This document shows positions 11,448-22,839 of a stretch of DNA of 64,000 nt, one piece after another. Source of the stretch: Clavelina lepadiformis (lineage: Eukaryota > Chordata > Ascidiacea > Aplousobranchia > Clavelinidae). The notes under the pieces are model-generated. The model was not told the origin of the DNA, searched no databases, and was given only the letters and a program-made list of their open reading frames with translations. Location of the stretch: NCBI RefSeq assembly GCF_947623445.1, contig NC_135246.1, forward strand, positions 2,110,501-2,174,500. The letters run 5' to 3'. The position numbers and the translations under genes were made by a program. The first letter of the stretch is position 1. Each line of letters opens with the position of its first letter.

Positions 11448-11469
11448 GGATCGATGCCCGGCACCTCCA
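11397..11469 (+). tRNA. tRNA-Ala (TGC), unit 7
   Basis: Same as unit 5. Confidence 0.93.
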
Positions 11470-11539
11470 ATTTACATAAGTTGATTTTTGTCGATCAATG
11501 GATGGATTAGTTTGAAACTTTTTATCAAAAGATTGTATG

Positions 11540-11612
11540 TGCCTCGAGTGAGGATCGAACTCACGACCTTGAGATTATGAGACTCACGCGCTGCCTACTG
11601 CGCCATCGAGGC
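11540..11612 (-). tRNA. tRNA-Met (CAT), unit 7
   Basis: Intact; last methionine copy in the array. Confidence 0.95.
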
Positions 11613-12329
11613 TCGTTTAGAACAAGCAATAATACCATTGCAATCCCATGTTATATAAGGCAAATCAGGCGTTTCCATTTTATAACATACTACTCCACTA
11701 AAATATGTTTAAGCGTTGCATCGTTTACGACCTAAGATAAAAAAACTGCCTATGCTCATTGACATTATCTTATAAGCAAAGTTTATTGAGCCCCAAACAC
11801 GATTTTTCGAGTAATTGCAATTAAGGACAGATGATGCCTTGCGCTTTTTAAGGAAGCGTCAAACACCAAAAAATGCCGTAAGATCTTTGTTTCTTTTATT
11901 ATACAGTGAATTTACTAAACGAGTGATTACTCGAAAATCTTCCATGGGGCTCTCGGAACATTTGCATGTCAATTTAGTATGCTTTGAACTACCATTCCAT
12001 AAAATGTCATCAAAAAACCACTATTCCAACTTTTTTTACAGAGGCGCAAAATAAACACTGAAATTTTTGGTCTAAAAAACCCAATTTTAGCTACTTTCAT
12101 GCTAATTTTTATCCTAATTCTGCACGCGACAAGTGCTAGGGTAATTCCCAGGCTAGAAAACAACACCAACAGTGCTGCCTTCAGATTGGTCTAAATAGGT
12201 TTTTTAAAGCCCTTCGTAGGAGTACAACAAATTCATAAAGATCTTAGTTTTAGGGGTTTGACGCCTCCTTAATAAACAAACAAAGAAATTAGGCCTTCAC
12301 AAACGTGAAGTGAAGTTTTATTAAATTTC

Positions 12330-12401
12330 TGGAGATGCCAGGAAATGAACCCGGGGCCTCACACATGCGAAGCGTGCGCTCTACCTCTGAGCTACATCCC
12401 C
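12330..12401 (-). tRNA. tRNA-Ala (CGC), unit 7
   Basis: One change in the T loop and one in the D loop; stems pair. Confidence 0.88.
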
Positions 12402-12404
12402 AGC

Positions 12405-12486
12405 CGACGAGGATGGGAATCGAACCCACGCGTGCAGAGCTCAATGGGTTAGCAGTCCATCGCCTTAACCACTCGGCCACCGCGTC
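12405..12486 (-). tRNA. tRNA-Ser (GCT), unit 7, altered
   Basis: Four changes, including an acceptor mismatch (GACGCGG) and one in the T loop. Anticodon GCT kept. Confidence 0.75.
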
Positions 12487-12928
12487 GATATGAAAACAAT
12501 CTGGCCATAACGTTCAAGGCATGTAATTTTTCAAAACACTACGTACATGGATTTGTCTACATATGAAGCAGAGATTCATCTGTAAAAAGTCGGAGAGGAT
12601 GCACGTAGAACGGAACACATATCTGTTTGACTATGTCTATAATCTGTACTTCATTCTGTAGTGACATTGTGCTTGCCACCATCGTCACACTCAGGCAGTG
12701 GCGTTTGCAAACACTAGGCCATCCGATGATTTGAGTATTAGTAGGCTATATTTTTGTGATATCAAAGAAGATGTACAGTGACGACACCGAAAAGCTAAAC
12801 GAATTTAACCAAACCTGGGTGTACTGTGCAGTGCTCTAATCGATTTAATTCATATATTCCTATTATTATTTTGAGATGAAATATGAAGACTTTGAAAATA
12901 CATGGAAGATGTGCGAACTTTGTTGCGA

Positions 12929-12944
12929 GGGGGTGTAGCTCTAA

Positions 12945-12979
<35 letters not shown>

Positions 12980-13001
12980 GGATCGATACCCGGCACCTCC
13001 A
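12929..13001 (+). tRNA. tRNA-Ala (AGC), unit 8
   Basis: Complete gene in the broken edge unit; one A-to-T change in the D loop only. Confidence 0.92.
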
Positions 13002-13138
13002 AGAAACATTTTACTGATTTTCGTTTAAATCTAAATGAAAATGGATACAAAATCCCACTGATTTTTGAAGAAGCGACTGGGTTTCAGTTTGTCGTGAGTG
13101 AATGTACATAGCACGCCGTTATAGAAACTGGGATTGGC

Positions 13139-13193
13139 CGGGGTGTAACTGATATGGTAGAGCGCGCGCTTTACATGCGCGAGGTACCAGGAT
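13139..13193 (+). pseudogene. tRNA-Ala (TGC-derived), unit 8, truncated
   Basis: The gene stops in the T arm where the array breaks. The D arm is damaged and the anticodon has changed from TGC to TAC. Not functional. Confidence 0.9.
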
Positions 13194-13205
13194 TTTAGCT
13201 ACTTT

Positions 13206-13563
13206 TGTTACGGACTTTGTTCTTCACCTGTTGTGTTGTTACTTATCATCGTGTTTTCGTTTGAAGCGTTTTTACCAATCAGTACCTTTTACGCGTTTGA
13301 TAACTATTTTAATCACGTGATTTGGCACCTTTGTTATATATAAAGATAGTGCGCTTTTTAGGGAGGGAGGGTCTGAGTCGGCGTCTGGCCGAGACCAATG
13401 AAATGTGGCTTTTCGAAGATCATCGGTCTGTTTCATTAGCGTGATAAAGCTACACAGTCTCACAGTTGAAGGTTACTCACAGTTACGTGCAGTTAAAGGT
13501 GTCGCGGTTCACCGTAATTGTGAAATTAAGCCTGGCTATACAAACGAGAAAATAATCGTTACA
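13206..13563. mobile_element. Solo LTR at the array edge
   Basis: A 358-bp block starts TGTTACGG and ends CGTTACA, flanked by the 4-bp direct repeat CTTT (13202-13205 and 13564-13567). Its neighbours on both sides are tRNA-unit spacer (ttttagctact / tttcatgctaattttta), so it went into a piece of unit. A TATATAAA box lies near 13337. Gypsy-like elements make 4-5 bp duplications; family not proven. Nothing of an internal region remains. Confidence 0.75.
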
Positions 13564-13592
13564 CTTTCATGCTAATTTTTAGCTACTTTAGC

Positions 13593-16500
13593 TTAAAAGT
13601 ATGTCTAAGGCAAAGTGTGACCTACCTGGCAGAAAAATTTTGATGCTTATATCAAAGTAAAAATACATCAATACGGTTTTCTTTTTAGAAACCGACAGAA
13701 AGACGATCGTTATATATGCGGTATGCTAGTTTAATTTTCTGGAAGATTAATTTCATGACTTGTGTGGATAGATCAAATGGATAAATCTCATACACTTTGG
13801 ACGACTAACGTGATGTAAGGTATAATGTAGCTAAGACTTAAGCTTCTTTGTTTACCATAGGTTCGATTAGACGTGTAAAAAAATTTCGGCAGAATCGAGA
13901 AAAACTTTACAAATTCTGTTTTCGACCGTAAACGGAATATTTCAAATACTTTCCAATTGTACTTGAAAATTCCTTCATTGCTGGAAAACTATAGCAACTG
14001 CGGACATGATTGTTGTTGCACATAGCAGGAAATCTAAGTAAGTTATTTAGGTACCTTTCTTTTGTAAGATACAGATATAAGTCGACAATGCAGCCGCGGT
14101 AGGCTTTCTATCAATTATTTATTAATTATCTATATTCGGTCATTGCAAGCAAACATTGCAAGACTCATATTGTAATTGTATATAATTATATACAAAGTAA
14201 AGTCTAAATTTCTTTTAATGCAATTGTTTGCTTTCTGAATAAAACAAATCACGTTATAAAAAGCGCAGTGGTTGCTGTTGAGTTATTTTCAATGTTATAA
14301 ACTTGTGCAATGTACTATAACTGTATTAAAATCTTTTTACTTAATCTAGAAACTCATCAGGCATCACTAGGGCGATTATTTTTTGGCCTAAAAACGAAAG
14401 TTTTTGACCTTGGTTGGTTTGGTTGGCTTGGTTTTTGATTGATTTAGAGAGATTTGATTTAAAGAGGTTTAGTTGTTTATTGATTGATCATTGGTCATCA
14501 ATCATTGACTGATCCAGGAGAACTTTGAAGACTTTAACAAGTTGTTTCTTCATGCCATGGAAAAGTTGCGTAGATATTTGGAAAATTATTGTTACCCTCT
14601 TAATGATGTTCGTGGATCCCCCAAGTCACGCAAATAGTGACAAAATAAACGAATTATAATTTGATGGCATTTTGTGAATACGAATGCATCAGTGTCTAAG
14701 ACACTCTGCAGCTAATCTGAAAATAAAAACATTATTGATATCAATATTAGGCCTTTATGCTCATAACTGGAAAACAATAACGGCCTTACAAGGACAAGAC
14801 CTTTTTATTCTTATTCACCACTGACTGTCCGATATGAACACAGTACTGCGAAGGCTATTTGCTATTATGCCCTAATGCTATTTCTGTATAACTTGATATA
14901 TGTAAACTATAAAGTCAAGGTAAGTATACCATAACAGCAATAATAATACATAGGTCATGCATATGCATCCTTTCTTGTAACAAGTATCTGATAAAATAAA
15001 ATTTTTTAAAGCACATGACTAAGGTTTTAAAATGATTTTTTTCTATACGAGATATTTTCTGTAGTTTTATGATCACGGATGTGATATGGGAAAAGGTATA
15101 GGGTCAAATGGTTCCTTTATCTCTCTTCCATATTTTGTGATAATCAGAGTTGACATAAAAATGTATCAACTCGAAAACTATGATTGTATTGATATAGGTT
15201 ATTAGGTCACTCTTCAGTTCATAAGTGGGTGTTTTATCATCTATAGCTATTTTTGTAAAAATATTACTTATTTCAAATGCAGTATATTTGTTTATACATG
15301 ACTTTATAAAACAAACAGTCAAAAGAAATGAAGTGTAGTCAGGGTTAGAAACGTCAGCCATGACACCATACGACGCTCTTGGGCAAGGTATTAACGACGT
15401 TTATTCCTAATTATTGATTCCAATAAACAGTTTCCATGTTGTGTAATACCATAATAACAGTTCAAGAAATCAAATAAAGAGGTATCAGTGAAAATAACAT
15501 ACAAAAGAATATTTCGATAAAACGAGCTTCAGCGGTGAGGACTGAAGAACCATCAGTCCAAAGGTAATTACTCTGATACACAGGGTTGTCCAAGGAATTC
15601 CAACGTGGGATTTGTGCGATATTCCATGTTGGATAGTTCGTTTTTTTACATAATAACACAACTGAATTAAAAAACTTTGCTACGTTACATTTGCATTTTG
15701 CTTCATATGTATAAGAATATTTATTATTATTGACGTCTCGTAACAAAAACAAAATGGCGTAGGTATATAAACTAATATTTTATAAATAACAAGTTTCACT
15801 ATACTTTTCTACCTTACGCATGGAAAATTCGTTACTTGTACATTTCTTTGAAAAACTCGAGTCGCCGGTCGACGGTAGATGGCGGTGGCGGTAAAAATGG
15901 CGGTGGATCATGGATGGCGGTAAAAGTCCTGAGGTGGCAGCACTATACTACTTGCAGTATATGCGAAAAGCCTGAACTTTTTTTAAAAATTACTAAAACG
16001 TATTGACTTAAAGCGCTTTTGAGCGGATTTTTATCGGGTACAGGGCGCTGAACAAATGTTTATTATTATTCGGTTTAAATCTACAAAATGATTTTACAGC
16101 AAAAAGTGACTGTTTAGGCCGGCTTAGACGGATGCGAAGCGGAAGAAACGTCTTTTTCGGGTTTCTACACAAAGAAGGCATAAATGGTGGTTAGTGCTGT
16201 GTGGGGTCAAAATGCACAGAAGCGTACGTTTAACTCGACTTTGCAACAAAAACGTTTCGTTATAGTCTACATTTCGGTCCCCCACAGTTGTCACCAATAA
16301 CAAAACATTGTACGTGTCGCTAACCCTTGGAATATTTTATTGTTATGTAATAACCGGCTTGACGGACGGCTTGTGGCGAATTGCACCACGCTGCGAGTAT
16401 TGTCTACATTCTACATAATTATTATTGATTAACAATAAGAACTTACTTCGAGCGATAAGTACGCCCCCCCAGTGAACTCTGAGTGCATTTTCCTGGCCGA

Positions 16501-16914
16501 CGGTCGCGTAAAATGCCAATGTATTAGCGAACTATTATCCACGCGCTTTATAGCTGAAGAGAAAGTCACCAAATATGTTTATTAATGTAGTTTGTGTAAT
16601 TCTAAACGGAACAAAGAAAATAAACTAAGTCACGTGATACAATCGACTAGCATTTTACGAATTCATTCGGAATTTTCGTTCAAAAAGACATAGTATTTGT
16701 GTAGATCGTCATGATGATTTCATTCCAAAGACATTAATATTTTGCTTGAAAATCAACAAAAAATTCTTTCCTAACATTTTTTTATTGGCTTAAACACACA
16801 ATATATAATTTTCATTTCAAGAGTTAAGCAACAAAAGAGAACAATGAAATTCGTCAAGCTCTGGTTATGTTTTGCAACAATTGACACACATATAACAATT
16901 AGACTATTAGATAT
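13593..16914. other. Intergenic, no gene recognised
   Basis: AT-rich single-copy-looking DNA. Frames of 85 and 96 codons on the minus strand (15104-15361, 15462-15752) have no recognised domain and no clear splice context. A 56-bp half of a MITE family lies at 14365-14420. GC-rich GGCGGT repeats lie near 15870-15930. Confidence 0.6.
14365..14420. mobile_element. Half copy of the CTAGGGCG MITE family
   Basis: Begins CTAGGGCGATTATTTTTTGG, the same end as the complete element at 61480-62032, then diverges. No second end found. Confidence 0.6.
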
Positions 16915-19510
16915 AATTTCTTGCTTTTCATCAGTTGCAAATAGATTTGGCACCTACAAATTTTAGAATATATAAAGTTTACTGAAACAAAACAAAAAAT
17001 AGGAAATATCACAACTGGAAGAGTACTATACCTCTCCGGCATTAAGGAGGTTATTGATATCCTCTAGAAACGATTCCTCTTTAATTTGTGTGTCCGTAAA
17101 CAGAAAAGTGCCATGTTGATCTGATTCTGTTGATTTTCGGAGAATAACTTTTAAGTCTTCCCTCCATTCTGTAGATGTATACTGTATAGCCCTTGGATAT
17201 TTGCACCTCAAACAATATTAATTTACATTGAGTTAAAGTACAAAATTAGTTATTATTGTCACGAGATTATTTTTATACACCGTTTTTATATCCATCACGT
17301 TATACACCGTTTTTATATCCATCACATTATACACCGTTTTTATTTGCATTGTATTGTTTTTGTACATGTCCACGTGCTGCCGTGTTTTACTTGTTCATGG
17401 GTCCACATGTTTTTATTCTATCTCTTGTGACGTTACCCCAAAGGCCCACTTAGTACTGTAATTAGCGTCCCGCACGGACTCCTTCGCGGCGTGGAATTTG
17501 TTTTGTTGGTAATGTTGCGCCCGGCTGAGAAGTGGTAGACGAGTGTTAAGTCAGTCTACGTTTGGGTTTTATAGCGAGAAGATGATTGTTTTTATTTAAG
17601 AAAATGCCATTAAAAGTTATTAAAGCAAACCGAGTTATTTGACTAGCTGTCGAGCGGGAAGTTCCTGGCTGAGAAAAAGTTTGGTTACATTATAACATTC
17701 TTTTATTAGCAATGCTTACTAAAATACTTAACCTAAAGGAGTGATATAAACATATTTTTGTTGCAACACATTTTTTTGTAACATGACCACATCAAAATAA
17801 GCTCACATACCTGAAATAGCTCATAATCAGCTATATGAGAAGCAAGTCGTGTCAAAGACTGACGACCAGACCCACCAATACCAACAAGCAGTGCATGGCT
17901 TCTCGGTTGCTTTAGTATCCGAGAGATACGACAGACATGCTCTATGGCAAACCAAATGTAAAACATTGTAAAATTTGAACTTTTGGTTTCGGATAAAAAC
18001 AACAAAGTATATTCTGATGAGTGAATAAACATGAACAAAAAAGAAGAACTTTAAAATTATATGAAAATCTGCTGTATCTGACAGACAGACAGACAGTCAG
18101 AATGTCAGCTCTGACATTTAAAAAAAATAACAAACAGCAAGAACAAACCTGAATATGACTAGATTCATTGGCTTTTTACTCATATTGTTAAACTCTTCCA
18201 AATGGTTTTCTACCACCTCCTTCAGTTTGTCAACATTCTCCACTTCTATGTAGAGCTTGTTTTTATTTTTTGGTGTAAAGTCACAAAACATAAGACTGCG
18301 CAAATCATCTTCCTCAACCTAAATTAAATTTACAGGTTTTCCAGTCGAGGTCAACAGAATAACAGTATAAGAACAACAGCGTCATAAATAGTAACATAAT
18401 ACTAATATATTTGCAAAAATTAAAACAAACTACAACAGGTGTTTTCATAAACGTGACCCCTTTAGCATATGGTTCACTTGTTCAGCTTGCAGGCAAAGTT
18501 GTTATGCATTGAATGAATATGCTCATGCAAAACGCTTTCAATAAAATCTTACATGAGAATTTAAATAATTTCAGCTAATTAAAACCATACACGCTAACGT
18601 TTTCATCATTGTCGAAGTCAAGATGCTGAAATAGTGTGTTCATTTCAACGTCAAGATGTTCAGGAAAGGCTTCACAAAGGTAATTATATAACCAAGACTT
18701 ATCAGAAGCATCAACAAGCCGATCATAGTACACCCTCATCGCCTAAATTAAAAATAATATATTAATTATTATCGTCATTTTGAGTCACTGCTATGTTGAG
18801 GTTTGCCAATTATGTTAATCAGTACCATATCTGTTTTATAAATTTCACATTATAAAATAAGAAACGCGTGTATTGCGTAATATTAAAAAATATTAATTCA
18901 AATCATTATTTATGGAAAGTTACACATCGCCTCATGCACCCACAGACGTTTGATGGCATCAACTGTGGCTGCTGACTGAGGAGTAGACAAACAAGCTCCA
19001 CCAATAATTCTGTTGTAGTCTCGAAAGTTGAACAGGTAATGGGACTTGGCAGGAGTTGGAAGCAAGTTCTTCGATGCAGAATTATAAACAGCAGCTGTGC
19101 TTGCAACTAGCTTCGGAACTAGGGAAGTAAATTCTTTTTCAAAGTTGTATCTGTGCAAATGAAAAAAGATTTATCATAACAGCAACAATAAAAAAATTTA
19201 ATTAAAAGTTCACAGTAAACATTGTTTCTGTAATGCTGAAATATTATGTTTAAATTGTAAATTGAAAAATTTAACTTGCACCAATTTTAGTAAAAACAGA
19301 ACAATAGGCTACCTAATGGAAACGTGCCAATTCAAGATCAGTGCCAAAATGGTTGACATAGCATCGTCATCAAATGCATTGATTGTTATAGTATTAAAGT
19401 GTCGCAGGAAGCGTGGTGTCACTGGGTTACGACCACCACCTGGAGGGCCCATGGCAGCCATCAGTTGAATGTCTACCAATTTGATCATGGAACAGTCGCT
19501 TAAGTCATAC
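16915..19510 (-). pseudogene. Axonemal dynein heavy chain fragment (DNAH7-like), AAA3-AAA4, truncated at both ends
   Basis: Seven exons are seen: 19313-19510, 18931-19150, 18599-18742, 18149-18318, 17811-17952, 17032-17206 and 16915-16953. They encode the end of AAA3 ([20 protein letters not shown]), the linker [50 protein letters not shown], and AAA4 with Walker [30 protein letters not shown] and PNLFATDEKQEI. The best fit in memory is the DNAH7/3/12 group of single-headed inner-arm dyneins (about 4000 residues, so under a tenth is present). Signs of decay: a 7-bp duplication (TATACAG) near 17180-17190 shifts the frame, exon 17811-17952 has no AG acceptor, the exon 2 to 3 donor is not a clean GT, and homology stops at 16915 without a donor. 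A solo LTR lies in one intron. Most likely a dead segmental duplicate. Confidence 0.88.
17257..17689. mobile_element. Solo LTR in a dynein intron
   Basis: 433 bp from TGTCACGAG to TTTGGTTACA, flanked by the 4-bp repeat TTAT (17253-17256, 17690-17693). Same family as the copy at 27774-28216, which has the same ends and a similar 3' third. This copy holds about 2.6 tandem repeats of a 27-bp motif (ttatacaccgtttttatatc...) near its left end. No internal region remains. Confidence 0.8.
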
Positions 19511-19939
19511 CTGGAATCATGCAAGTTACAATTATTACAAAAAAATACCCATCACAAACCTTCTACAAAGAGCATAACGGTTCAGTTAGTTTTGTATACA
19601 AGAAGTTTTGATGCTAAGTTTACTGCGTATTAAAAAAGAAACATCCACTTTGAAAGCTAGACAACCCATAAAAAATTGAAAAAAATTATCAGAGAGCCAT
19701 ACCAGTTTGGTGAAAAGACCCACAACGAAATGTGGTTCTGAAGGTTCTTTAAATACATTACATAAACATTTGTAAATCAGAGCAACCGATAACATAAAAC
19801 TAAAACTATTAAACCCACCATAACAAAGTTAATTTTCTCCACAGTTTCTTATCAAAAATATTATGCAAATATTATATCATATTTACATTTAATTTATATT
19901 TAGATGCTTCCTTTAAGATTAAAATTAAAGTTTACTCAC

Positions 19940-20105
19940 TTGAATTAGTATCAATGCTCTCAGGTGTGCTTTCATATCCTTTGCTATGTACAGTCACAGT
20001 CACTATGTAGTTGTTGCCAGGAACAACAAATAATGAAGTTTGGGAAATTTCAAATTCAGCAGATGTTGTATTCATTGTGTGCTCTGTGAGACTCTGGTAC
20101 TTAAC
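19940..20105 (-). CDS. Orphan exon, second half of a fibronectin type III domain
   Basis: The minus strand reads one open 55-codon exon between a TTGTAG acceptor and a GTGAGT donor. It includes FVVPGNNYIVTVTVHSKGYE followed by STPESI, the strand E-F-G pattern of a fibronectin III domain. No matching first half or further domains are visible, and the next coding sequence downstream is the dynein fragment, which belongs to a different protein. It is either one exon of a large receptor gene whose other exons lie elsewhere, or a fragment carried with the dynein piece. Confidence 0.65.
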
Positions 20106-20236
20106 CTACAAATTAAATTTAGTAAACATGAAAGTATGGCTTTTGCTTAAGCTAAATAACTACAAAAATTGTAACAAACAAAAATACACCGTATTGATGT
20201 TACACTAAAAGACAACAACAATAATTTATGAAAATA

Positions 20237-20345
20237 CGTCAAGTAAGAAAATAAGTGGAATTTGCACTTTCGGATAAACGCATAATTCGTTTAATCGCAT
20301 AAAAACGCTTGGCAAATTGACTATGTAATTAACCGGATTCGACTG
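20237..20345. mobile_element. 3' end of a Tigger-like element
   Basis: Closely matches the last 110 bp of the element at 30221-31039, up to the terminus ACCGGATTCGACTG followed by TA. The rest of the element is missing. Confidence 0.8.
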
Positions 20346-21001
20346 TAACAGTTTATACAGAAAACTTACTAATGTTAAAAAAAATTACTTACAACCATGG
20401 TCACATACAACAGGCAAACAATTTACTGGAAAAACATGGTTCTTTGTAGTTTATGGACAAATCTGCAGGAAAACAAATAATTCTCAGAAACAAATTCCAT
20501 TTACCGGTAAATATAATGCATAGACACTAGACAGCATGTGGTGTGTTAGGTACTATGACACTTTATCGAAAGACACTTTATCGAACGACACTTTATCGAA
20601 CCGACAGTTATCGAACCGACAGTTATCGAACCGACAGATGATCGAACGACACTTTATCGAACGACAGTTAATCGAACCGACAGTTGATCGAACCGACAGT
20701 TATCGAACCGACAGATGATCGAACGACACTTTATCGAACGACAGTTAATCGAACCGACAGTTGATCGAACCGACAGTTGATCGAACGACAAACTTTGACA
20801 ATAGCTTCAAGCAAGATTTTTGCGTGTTTCTCAAACATTGAGACAATAAGCCATTGTGATGTGCGGTCTTTGTAATGGTGTGCATTAATGAATTGTGATG
20901 TATATATCATAAAGTTGACGATTTATATTTTATATAGATCTATATTTTATATTTGTATCATAAAGTTGACGATTTATATTTTATATTTGTATCATAAAGC
21001 T

Positions 21002-21042
21002 GACGATTTCGCATGGCGGCCGGCCCGCCATGCGAAATCGTC
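21002..21042. repeat. Perfect 18-bp palindrome with 5-bp loop
   Basis: Arms GACGATTTCGCATGGCGG and CCGCCATGCGAAATCGTC around CCGGC. Its GC content contrasts with the AT-rich 33-bp repeats to its left, whose gacgattt motif it extends. Confidence 0.95.
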
Positions 21043-21353
21043 CGGCCCGAAACATATTAATAAGTTATCACAAGAATACGGCCCGCCGTTTCTTATTGAG
21101 TTTCAAACTGCAGTGTTAGCTCTGTTTGAAAAAATTGTGGTATTGTTACGCCATAAGTACGTCGTACTAGTCTATTGTTACGCCATAAAACTGGTGCGAA
21201 GGCAATAGACCAGTATCTCGTACTAAGTACAAGATTGTCTGTACAGTAGACTAGACTAGTCGTTATAGATACAAAGAGTAAGGAATTGAAGGCAAAATTT
21301 CATAGCAAGGGGCATATCGCTGCCTGACTTTTACACAAAGTAGCTTCTTGAAA

Positions 21354-21839
21354 GTGGTCTTTGTCCCAGCTTTTTCAATTCTTTTTGTACAACGGTTCGA
21401 GGACTTCCTGGCCACGTTCAGTGACGACGATGAGCAGCACTTGTCTGAATACATTGAATATTTCGAAACTACTTGGATTGGACGATAGCGTCGCAGGAAT
21501 CGTCGTCAACCTCTATTTCCTATCCGGTGTTGAAATGTCTTCCACCGGGTTCAAGATGACCTTCCACGAACGAATAATAGCATTGAAGGATGGCACAATG
21601 CGTTCAGCAAGCGTGTCTCAATATCCCATTCGACGCTTCGCAGACTCGTCAAAAAAATTAATCAGGAACAAGGTTCCAACGAAATGTTTATTGAGCAATT
21701 GAGTGCTGGAATTGCTGGCCCACCTCGGAAGAGGCGCTACGACGCTGTCAACCAACGGCTGAAGAGCATAGTCGAAAATTATGACTCAACGAATATTGAC
21801 ATAAAAAGTTATCTTCGAGCAATTGCACACAACTTGTAA
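21354..21839 (+). pseudogene. MULE-type transposase C-terminal part, decayed
   Basis: Reads VVFVPAF, ETTWIGR, PLFPIRC, DDLPRTNNSIEGWHNAFSKR and MFIEQLSAGI in one frame. The PRTNN-EGWH block is the conserved end of MULE transposases associated with FLYWCH zinc fingers. Two in-frame stops (after WIGR and PIRC) and the missing N-terminal catalytic region show it is inactive. It ends with a proper stop at 21839. Confidence 0.85.
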
Positions 21840-22839
21840 TTAAATGAATGCGATTGAAATGTGCACTTCGTCAGTTGACATGCTTTTAACAGTGCATATC
21901 GTCAGTTGTTTCGATAAATTGTCGTTCTTTTAACAGTGCATATCGTCAGTTGTTTCGTTAAATTGTGGTTCTTTTAACCCTATCCTAACCAGGCTCGCGA
22001 GTTTACTAAAAAACTAGGTGTGGCCGACCCCGCACACACATTTGCAATCGTTAATTACTAGAAAACTATGCGTCGTAGACTGATGAGATTTTTACAGGTT
22101 AGTAGAAACATCATCTGGCTTCCTGTATACATCATAATTGTAAAACTAAAGAAAGTGAATTTAGTGTAAATTAGGTATTTCTAAAAGTGACACATTTCTA
22201 GAAATTCTTCTTGTTACGCCGCGCTCCCGCTGTGAGAAGAGAACGAAAGAGAATAGTTAGTCAAGTTATTGGTGCGTAAATGAGTAATACGCTTCAATGC
22301 GGAGAGAGAGCAAAATTATATAAATATCACAATATCTCAAAAATTACAAAATCCAACTTTATCAAACAAACATGGACATGAAAAGTCACCAAATTTCAAT
22401 TTTCTACAGCAAGCAATGCAACTGTACGCCACGTTTTGCTATGACTGTGTGCGGGAGAAGCAACAGTCGATTCGATCAACTGTCGCTTTGATCAACTGTC
22501 GGTTCGATAAAAAGTCGTTCGATCAACTGCCGGTTCGATCATCCGTCGTTTCGATCAGCTGTCGTTCGATTAAGTGTCGTTCGATAAACTGTCGTTCGAT
22601 AAAGTGTCTTTCGATTAAGTGTCGCGTCACGGGTATGTTAATAGTAGCCACAGCTGTAATGCTTTGTAAGGTAGTTTTTTTCAACTTAGGGAAGAACTGA
22701 AAACTTTCAATGTCCTAGATCTGGCAAAAATGACAAAAAAAACAAGGGATAAAAGTCTTAAAGAAAGCAGAAATTGAAACTAGTGCTGTAAAATGTGCAA
22801 CCATTCAAAAAATATTACAAACTCACAAGACCTGCTGAG

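Larger units (their letters stand above)
1..13193. repeat. Tandem array of ~1806-bp units, each with five tRNA genes
   Basis: Seven and a half head-to-tail units begin at 1 (mid-unit, array runs off the window), 1804, 3610, 5416, 7222, 9028, about 10833 and about 12640. Most are 1806 bp; the last has lost 64 bp of spacer. Order within a unit is Ala-AGC (+), Ala-TGC (+), Met-CAT (-), a 418-bp MITE, Ala-CGC (-), Ser-GCT (-). Units differ by only a few per cent, so they have been homogenised or recently multiplied. Shared variants group units 2-3 and units 5-7. The array stops inside an Ala-TGC gene near 13193; a scrap of unit spacer then continues around a solo LTR to about 13592. No protein gene lies in the array: all open frames cross tRNAs or the MITE on both strands. 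Confidence 0.97.
20557..22623 (+). mobile_element. Mutator-like element with motif-repeat inverted ends
   Basis: Both ends are inverted and built of many short repeats of GACACTTTATCGAAC / GACAGTTATCGAAC type (left 20557-20790, right 22465-22623). Termini are GACACTTTATCGAAAGACAC and its near-perfect inverse. Between them lie a transposase remnant (21354-21839), a 33-bp tandem repeat (about 20905-21000) and a long palindrome (21002-21042). MULE-type animal elements are known to have such TATCGAA-rich ends. No clear 8-11 bp target duplication was seen. Confidence 0.82.
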
